NCBI GenBank assembly: GCA_964393575.1
Contig: CAYMUG010000002.1
Span: 1 to 64,000 of the forward strand
Direction: 5' to 3'
From: CAYMUG01 sp964393575
GTDB taxonomy: Bacteria > Patescibacteriota > Minisyncoccia > Spechtbacterales > 2-12-FULL-38-22
DNA: 64,000 bases
In this document: piece after piece, positions 59,695 to 64,000 of the stretch
How positions within the stretch are numbered: position 1 is the stretch's first letter
Layout: every line of letters starts with the position of its first letter
Made by a program: the position numbers and the translations under genes
Notes under the pieces: generated by a model
Told to the model about the DNA's origin: nothing
Databases searched by the model: none
Seen by the model: the letters and a program-made list of their open reading frames with translations, nothing else

Positions 59695-60239
59695 TTTTTC
59701 TTATATAACCTCTCCGGCTCAGCTGCCCTGAAACGAAGAGGTTTATCCGCCCACTCACCTGCATAGTCTATTCCTACTCTGGCCAAACGTTCAATATTAT
59801 TTTTTTCCGCTTCCGCGCTTCCCTCTTCAAACCATACCCCTATTTCTTTGCTTGCGGGTTTTCCGTTAATACTTTTATCTATATTAAAGTGTTTTGTGAG
59901 TTTCCCGGGGCCGTTATATTCCTCTATACCTCTTATTAAAACCGCAGATGGATACTCTATTTTATCCGTAACTACATTAAGCATCCAATGCACTCCGTAA
60001 ATCAGATATACATAAAAATTACCCGGATTTCCGAACATAACTTCTGTACGTTCGGTTCTTCCGCGCGAGGCATGAGAAGCCTTGTCCTCCGGGCCGACAT
60101 ATGCTTCGGTTTCGGTAATAATTCCGCGTAATTCTTCCGGGTCTTGTTTTTTTACTAAATATTTTCCTATTAAATCGTGGGCCACCGCTTCAGCGGGTCG
60201 TGCGAAAAACGAAGATTTTAAAATGTTCTCGGTATTCAT
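59691..60239 (-). CDS. mpg: 3-methyladenine DNA glycosylase (AAG type)
   Basis: Base-excision repair of alkylated purines. FFARPAEAVAHDLIGKYL at the N-terminus, the catalytic region ITETEAYVGPEDKASHASRG (Glu), and FYVYLIYGVHWMLNVVT (damaged-base pocket). 182 aa. Directly downstream of the acylphosphatase gene. Confidence 0.94.
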   Translation of the reverse strand: MNTENILKSSFFARPAEAVAHDLIGKYLVKKQDPEELRGIITETEAYVGPEDKASHASRGRTERTEVMFGNPGNFYVYLIYGVHWMLNVVTDKIEYPSAVLIRGIEEYNGPGKLTKHFNIDKSINGKPASKEIGVWFEEGSAEAEKNNIERLARVGIDYAGEWADKPLRFRAAEPERLYKKK

Positions 60240-60521
60240 TTAGTATTCTATACTAAACTCTTCAAACTCTTTAACCTTTCCTTCATCAAAAGAAATATTT
60301 TCCACCTTTGCAAGACGGGACCCTTCTTTTGCCCATTCAAGAAGACGATTTAACTCCTCTTCTTTTCCCTCAGCTTCAATATATACAGAACCGTCTTCTT
60401 GATTGCTCACATAACCCGTTATCCCCAAACGTTCAGCCTGTTTTTGGGTTTCGGCACGGAAAAACACGCCTTGCACCTTTCCATAAACACTTATGTTGTA
60501 ATGTTTTTTATTTTCTTGCAT
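60240..60521 (-). CDS. acyP: Acylphosphatase
   Basis: Hydrolyses acyl phosphates. YGKVQGVFFRAE carries the phosphate-binding loop and Arg; GYVSNQEDGSVYIEAEG carries the catalytic Asn. 93 aa. Its stop abuts the mpg start codon. Confidence 0.93.
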   Translation of the reverse strand: MQENKKHYNISVYGKVQGVFFRAETQKQAERLGITGYVSNQEDGSVYIEAEGKEEELNRLLEWAKEGSRLAKVENISFDEGKVKEFEEFSIEY

Positions 60522-60558
60522 AAGTTGACATCTCCGTTTTTTTAGATTATCCGCTTAT

Positions 60559-61059
60559 TTACTTTGGATGAGATAAATTAAATACCGCCACACCAAAAGC
60601 AACGCTGACGTTTAATGACTTTTTTTCGCCCTTCATCGGTATTTCCAGCACCTTGTCCGCTCTCTTTAAAATTCCCGGGGTCAACCCTTTAACTTCATGA
60701 CCCACAACAAGAGCGATTTTTTTAAGTTCTTCGCGGGTAGGTTTGACTTTAAAATACGGAACAGAGTTTTTACTTGTCTCTAACGCATAAATACGGAAAC
60801 CCTCTTTTTTGAGATTATCAAGGAGTATATGGGTTTTTGCTCCACGGGGAGAGCTTGTTGAGCTGCCCCGCTCCCATTCTACGTAATTTTCAGCCCCCAG
60901 AGAAACTTTGGTAAACCTGATGCGGGGTTTGCCTAGTTCATCGTAAGGGGCGGGTGTGTGTCCGCACAAGTATATTTTTTCTACGCCGGCTCCGTCAGCA
61001 GTGCGAAAAATTGAACCCGTGTTATGCATACTTCTTAAATTGTGTAATACCACAATCAT
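60559..61059 (-). CDS. SpoU/TrmH family RNA 2'-O-methyltransferase
   Basis: SPOUT methyltransferase with VVLHNLRSMHNTGSIFRTAD (motif 1), LVVGHEVKGLTPGIL (motif 2) and IPMKGEKKSLNVSVAFGV (motif 3, SAM knot). A short stretch WERGSSTSSPRGAKT (about 80-95) looks inserted, encoded by a GAGCTTGTTGAGCT-like inverted word. No N-terminal RNA-binding domain. I start at ATG 61059; 61074 is possible. Confidence 0.9.
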   Translation of the reverse strand: MIVVLHNLRSMHNTGSIFRTADGAGVEKIYLCGHTPAPYDELGKPRIRFTKVSLGAENYVEWERGSSTSSPRGAKTHILLDNLKKEGFRIYALETSKNSVPYFKVKPTREELKKIALVVGHEVKGLTPGILKRADKVLEIPMKGEKKSLNVSVAFGVAVFNLSHPK

Positions 61060-61128
61060 ACTTACAAATGACAAATGACTTATGACAAGCTACCATAAAC
61101 TGTAATGCGTAATATGTAACAAGACCGA

Positions 61129-61254
61129 AGCGCCGAAGGCGCTTCCCGTACGGATTACTAGTTACAGATTACAGATTACGATTTTGTTTGATTATTCTCT
61201 TATTTTATATACTAACATATAAAACGAAAGCGGCCCGAAGAAGATCGGACCGCG
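61129..61254 (-). terminator. Gap with hairpins after the histidine phosphatase gene
   Basis: GCGGCCCGA pairs with TCGGACCGC (61231-61254), a terminator-like stem for the minus-strand gene at 61267. A second small hairpin GAAGCGCC/GGCGCTTC lies at 61129-61147, flanked by GATTACAGATTACGA words. Confidence 0.55.
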
Positions 61255-61266
61255 TAAGTACTTGGA

Positions 61267-62061
61267 CTAATTAAGCTTTTCATTGAACTCATAAAGCTTT
61301 TTGTTGAACACTGTATTTTTAAAACGTTCACCTTCGCCTTGAGTTTCAAAAACAGATACGCCGCAATTTACCGGTTTTTGTGATTTATTGCTAACATACT
61401 CCAAAAACGTAGTTTCATCCCACCATTCCAAAACCGCTCGTACGGCAAGTATTACAGTAAAATGTGAGATAACTAAAATGTTTTTACCGGCAAATTCTCG
61501 ATTTATACGTTCAAGGAACATTTGCACCCTGTCAAGCAATTCGGGAACGTTTTCTCCGCGGGGAAATTTATAATAATACATTCCATCCCTCTCCCGTCTT
61601 AGCCGCTCTTCAGGATTAAGGGCAAAAAACACCCTGAATGCACCGAATGTGCCGTACTCATGAGCGTCGCCCGTACTCTGTTCACGCATAGCTTGAGCGG
61701 GTAGATAGGGTGCAGATTCTGACCCTAAAAGAGGCCAGAATGTTTGCATAACCGCAAAAGTTTGGCAAGCCCGCACATAAGGAGATACAAATACTACCTC
61801 CGGAGGTTCAATTATTTCTTGTAACACCACACCTGTTTTTTGCGCCTGTCGCTTTCCTTCAGGGGTAAGGTGTATTTTTTGATCTGCAACGTTTGTTCCG
61901 TACACTTTCTTTAGTTCTGCAGCCTTTTTTCTTGTGGATTTAGAATCCGGATCGGCCTCATATTCTCTTACAAATTTCTGATATAAGTCGGAATTAGTAG
62001 CTATTCTATCTGTGAAGTTAAGGTACGATTCAGCATGCCGAATTAACGTTAGTTGCGACAT
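61267..62061 (-). CDS. Histidine phosphatase family protein
   Basis: Phosphoglycerate-mutase-like fold: LTLIRHAESYLNF (phospho-His; RHA replaces RHG), an Arg in SPYVRACQTF, and the second His in LVISHFTVI. 264 aa with an insert around 30-60. AAGGAGGTATA precedes the ATG, one of the best ribosome sites in the window. Substrate unknown. Confidence 0.85.
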   Translation of the reverse strand: MSQLTLIRHAESYLNFTDRIATNSDLYQKFVREYEADPDSKSTRKKAAELKKVYGTNVADQKIHLTPEGKRQAQKTGVVLQEIIEPPEVVFVSPYVRACQTFAVMQTFWPLLGSESAPYLPAQAMREQSTGDAHEYGTFGAFRVFFALNPEERLRRERDGMYYYKFPRGENVPELLDRVQMFLERINREFAGKNILVISHFTVILAVRAVLEWWDETTFLEYVSNKSQKPVNCGVSVFETQGEGERFKNTVFNKKLYEFNEKLN

Positions 62062-62175
62062 TATACCTCCTTCGGTCGGCAGGTTAATTGTATAATTTAT
62101 AACACAAAGCGAACAAAAATTCCAGATTTGCCGTACTATTTTAATTTAGCGAAAAATATAGTAAAAAGAAAGAAT

Positions 62176-64000
62176 ATGTCTGAACAAAAAAAATCCGAAA
62201 AATCAAATAAACACCCTCCTCATATAGTTGAAGGAATACTTACAGTTGCCCAAAACGGCGTGGGGTATGTGGACACAGGAGAAGAGGAAAAGGAAGATAT
62301 TCAAATTCAACCACACCTATTAAACACAGCTTTAAACCAAGATGAGGTGCGTGTTGCTATACTGCCAAAAAGTGAGGATGATACCAGAACTCAGGGAGAG
62401 GTTATAAAAGTGTTAAAACGCGCAAAAGATGAATTTATAGGCACTATAGATAAGAAAAATCCTGAAAAAAATTTTGCCTTTGTTGTACCCGATAACCCTC
62501 GTATGCAAACGGATATTTTTATTCCTGACGCGCGCTCCGAAGAGATAAAGCACAACCACAAAGCACTGGTAAAAATTACCGACTGGGGGTCCCCTAAAAA
62601 AAATCTTTCCGGAGAAATAGTAAAAGTTCTCGGCAAAAAAGGACGGCATGAGGTAGAAATGCAGGCCATTCTTTTGGGAAGCGGCTATCCTGCTGACTTT
62701 TCCGAAGAAGCTACCAAAGAGGCGAAAATAATACAAAAAGAGGCCAAACCTATTTCTCAAAAAGAAAAGGATCTGCGTACAAACCTTACTGATTTAACTA
62801 TTTTTAGTATAGACCCGGAAGACGCCAAAGACCTTGATGATGCCCTTTCGGTTAAAAAAATAGAGGATAATCTGTTTGAAGTTGGAATACATATAGCTGA
62901 TGTAACTCATTATGTAAAAGAAGGCACTGCTATTGATGTAAACGCCAAGGATAAAGGCAACTCTGTATACTTAGTGGACAGGACAGTGCATATGCTGCCC
63001 GAAGAACTTTCTGCGGATGTATGCAGCTTAAATCCGGGTGAAGAAAAATTGGCTTTTTCCGCAATATTTAAAGTTGACAAACAAGGCCACATTAAAAACA
63101 GATGGTTCGGCAAATCCGTTATAAATTCTAAGGCAAGATTTTCTTATGAAGAAGCGCAAAAAGCCATAGATACAGGCAAAGGAAAATACGCCGAAGAATT
63201 GCGGATCTTAAATGAAATAAGCAAAAATCTGCAAAAACAAAAAGAAGAACGCGGGGCACTAACCTTTGAACAGCCGGAAATAAAATTTGAATTTGATTCT
63301 AAGGGCAAGCCAATCCGTGTTTTGGAGAAAAAACTTCTCCCGGCACACAAATTAATTGAAGAATTTATGGTTATGGCTAACCGCGAAGTAGCTAAATATA
63401 TTTATCAACAAGCTAAGAATAAAAGGAGTTTGGGTTTATATCGTATTCACGAACCTCCGGAGAAAAAGAATGTAATTGAGCTTATCGGTTTTCTGAACGC
63501 TTTAGGCTACGATTTTCAACCCCCAAAAAGCGAAAATATATCTTCAAAAAAACTAAATGAATTGTTTAAAGCGGTAGAGGGAAAAAGTGAAGAGTACCTG
63601 GTGGAAACTATGGCTATGCGGGATATGGAAAAGGCGGTGTACTCCCTTGAGGCAAAAGGACATTACGGCCTGGCGTTGGAGCATTATACGCATTTTACTT
63701 CCCCAATACGCAGATACGCGGATATGATGGTACATAGGATTTTACATGGTTACCTGGAAGAAAAACCCGTAAGCGCCAAGAAAGCTAAAGATTATAAAAA
63801 AATTACGGAAAACCTAAATCGAAAAGAAGCCAATGCACAAGAGGCAGAACGGGACTCTATAAAGTACAAACAAGTGGAATATATGCTTCAACATAAAGGG
63901 GAAACATTTAAAGGAGTTGTAGCCGGAGTATTTAAGTGGGGTATATTTGTACAGGAAAATACCACCAAAGCCAGCGGCCTCGTTAAAATTTACGACATGG
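62176..64000 (+). CDS. rnr: Ribonuclease R, 3' end outside the window
   Basis: Processive 3'-5' exoribonuclease. Open from ATG 62176 to the window edge, 608 codons. A basic N-terminal segment and cold-shock-like domains (to about 190) precede the RNB domain: FSIDPEDAKDLDDALSV holds the metal Asp cluster, then HIADVTHYVKEG, LYRIHEPP, and HYTHFTSPIRRYADMMVHR (catalytic Arg/Tyr region). The S1 domain begins near VVAGVFKWGIFVQE and is cut off. Confidence 0.93.
   Translation, partial: MSEQKKSEKSNKHPPHIVEGILTVAQNGVGYVDTGEEEKEDIQIQPHLLNTALNQDEVRVAILPKSEDDTRTQGEVIKVLKRAKDEFIGTIDKKNPEKNFAFVVPDNPRMQTDIFIPDARSEEIKHNHKALVKITDWGSPKKNLSGEIVKVLGKKGRHEVEMQAILLGSGYPADFSEEATKEAKIIQKEAKPISQKEKDLRTNLTDLTIFSIDPEDAKDLDDALSVKKIEDNLFEVGIHIADVTHYVKEGTAIDVNAKDKGNSVYLVDRTVHMLPEELSADVCSLNPGEEKLAFSAIFKVDKQGHIKNRWFGKSVINSKARFSYEEAQKAIDTGKGKYAEELRILNEISKNLQKQKEERGALTFEQPEIKFEFDSKGKPIRVLEKKLLPAHKLIEEFMVMANREVAKYIYQQAKNKRSLGLYRIHEPPEKKNVIELIGFLNALGYDFQPPKSENISSKKLNELFKAVEGKSEEYLVETMAMRDMEKAVYSLEAKGHYGLALEHYTHFTSPIRRYADMMVHRILHGYLEEKPVSAKKAKDYKKITENLNRKEANAQEAERDSIKYKQVEYMLQHKGETFKGVVAGVFKWGIFVQENTTKASGLVKIYDM

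Noticed and set aside
1..64000. tRNA, rRNA, tmRNA or RNase P RNA genes
   Set aside because: No cloverleaf-like or conserved RNA sequence was recognised by eye; a covariance search would be needed to exclude a divergent one.

Overview
The window looks like a chromosomal segment of a Patescibacteria (Candidate Phyla Radiation) genome, most likely a Parcubacteria/Paceibacteria-type lineage. Reasons: moderately AT-rich DNA with short intergenic gaps, TGA used as a normal stop, many small one- or two-helix membrane proteins, a housekeeping set limited to translation, cell wall and repair, near-leaderless promoters, and abundant short intergenic repeats that carry start codons or terminators. No tRNA, rRNA or CRISPR array was recognised. 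Assignment below the phylum is not supported.

Layout. 1-1.4 kb: repeat-rich DNA and one GC-rich orphan gene with a long leader. 1.5-5.5 kb: the classical priA-def-fmt cluster on the minus strand, with a PriA that appears to have lost its ATPase motifs. 5.6-14.4 kb: a plus-strand surface-glycan cluster (three glycosyltransferases, an O-antigen-ligase-like protein, an LCP ligase, a C-terminal-processing protease, a Nif3-like protein). 14.5-17.1 kb: rplI, pyrG, rpmA. 17.3-24.9 kb: cell envelope (Ada-like zinc protein, GH113-like hydrolase plus processive GT2, a large DUF11 surface protein with an LGKTG sorting signal, its sortase, a CAP protein). 25-26.5 kb: four small paralogous two-helix membrane proteins behind a perfect consensus promoter. 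26.6-42.5 kb: minus-strand housekeeping genes (Xer recombinase, LytM, gltX, murG, ftsW, D-aminoacylase-like, mraY, a DD-carboxypeptidase, aspS, histidine kinase) and an acyl-ACP-reductase-like gene paired with plsC.

42.7-44.1 kb is the highlight: a compact, self-contained RiPP locus of the graspetide (microviridin/marinostatin) type. It has a promoter, a 51-aa precursor peptide, a strong hairpin, a 327-aa ATP-grasp ligase that appears to start at ATT, and a terminator. 44.1-50 kb: an RND/MMPL exporter, a duplicated-domain orphan, and a GC-rich operon for wall remodelling (NodB deacetylase, coiled-coil protein, SLT-like lysozyme). 50-54.7 kb: FemAB, DegT aminotransferase, membrane MurF-like ligase, alpha/beta hydrolase. 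54.9-62.1 kb: cobalamin adenosyltransferase, a nickel superoxide dismutase with its maturation protease, glutaredoxin, greA, MGMT-like, uppP, thpR, truncated pcm, mpg, acylphosphatase, SpoU methyltransferase, histidine phosphatase. The window ends inside an RNase R gene.

Together the genes describe a cell with a complete-looking late peptidoglycan pathway (mraY, murG, ftsW, murF-like, uppP, FemAB, LytM, DD-carboxypeptidase), an elaborate surface glycan and sortase-anchored coat, oxidative-stress defence by Ni-SOD, and at least one peptide natural product.
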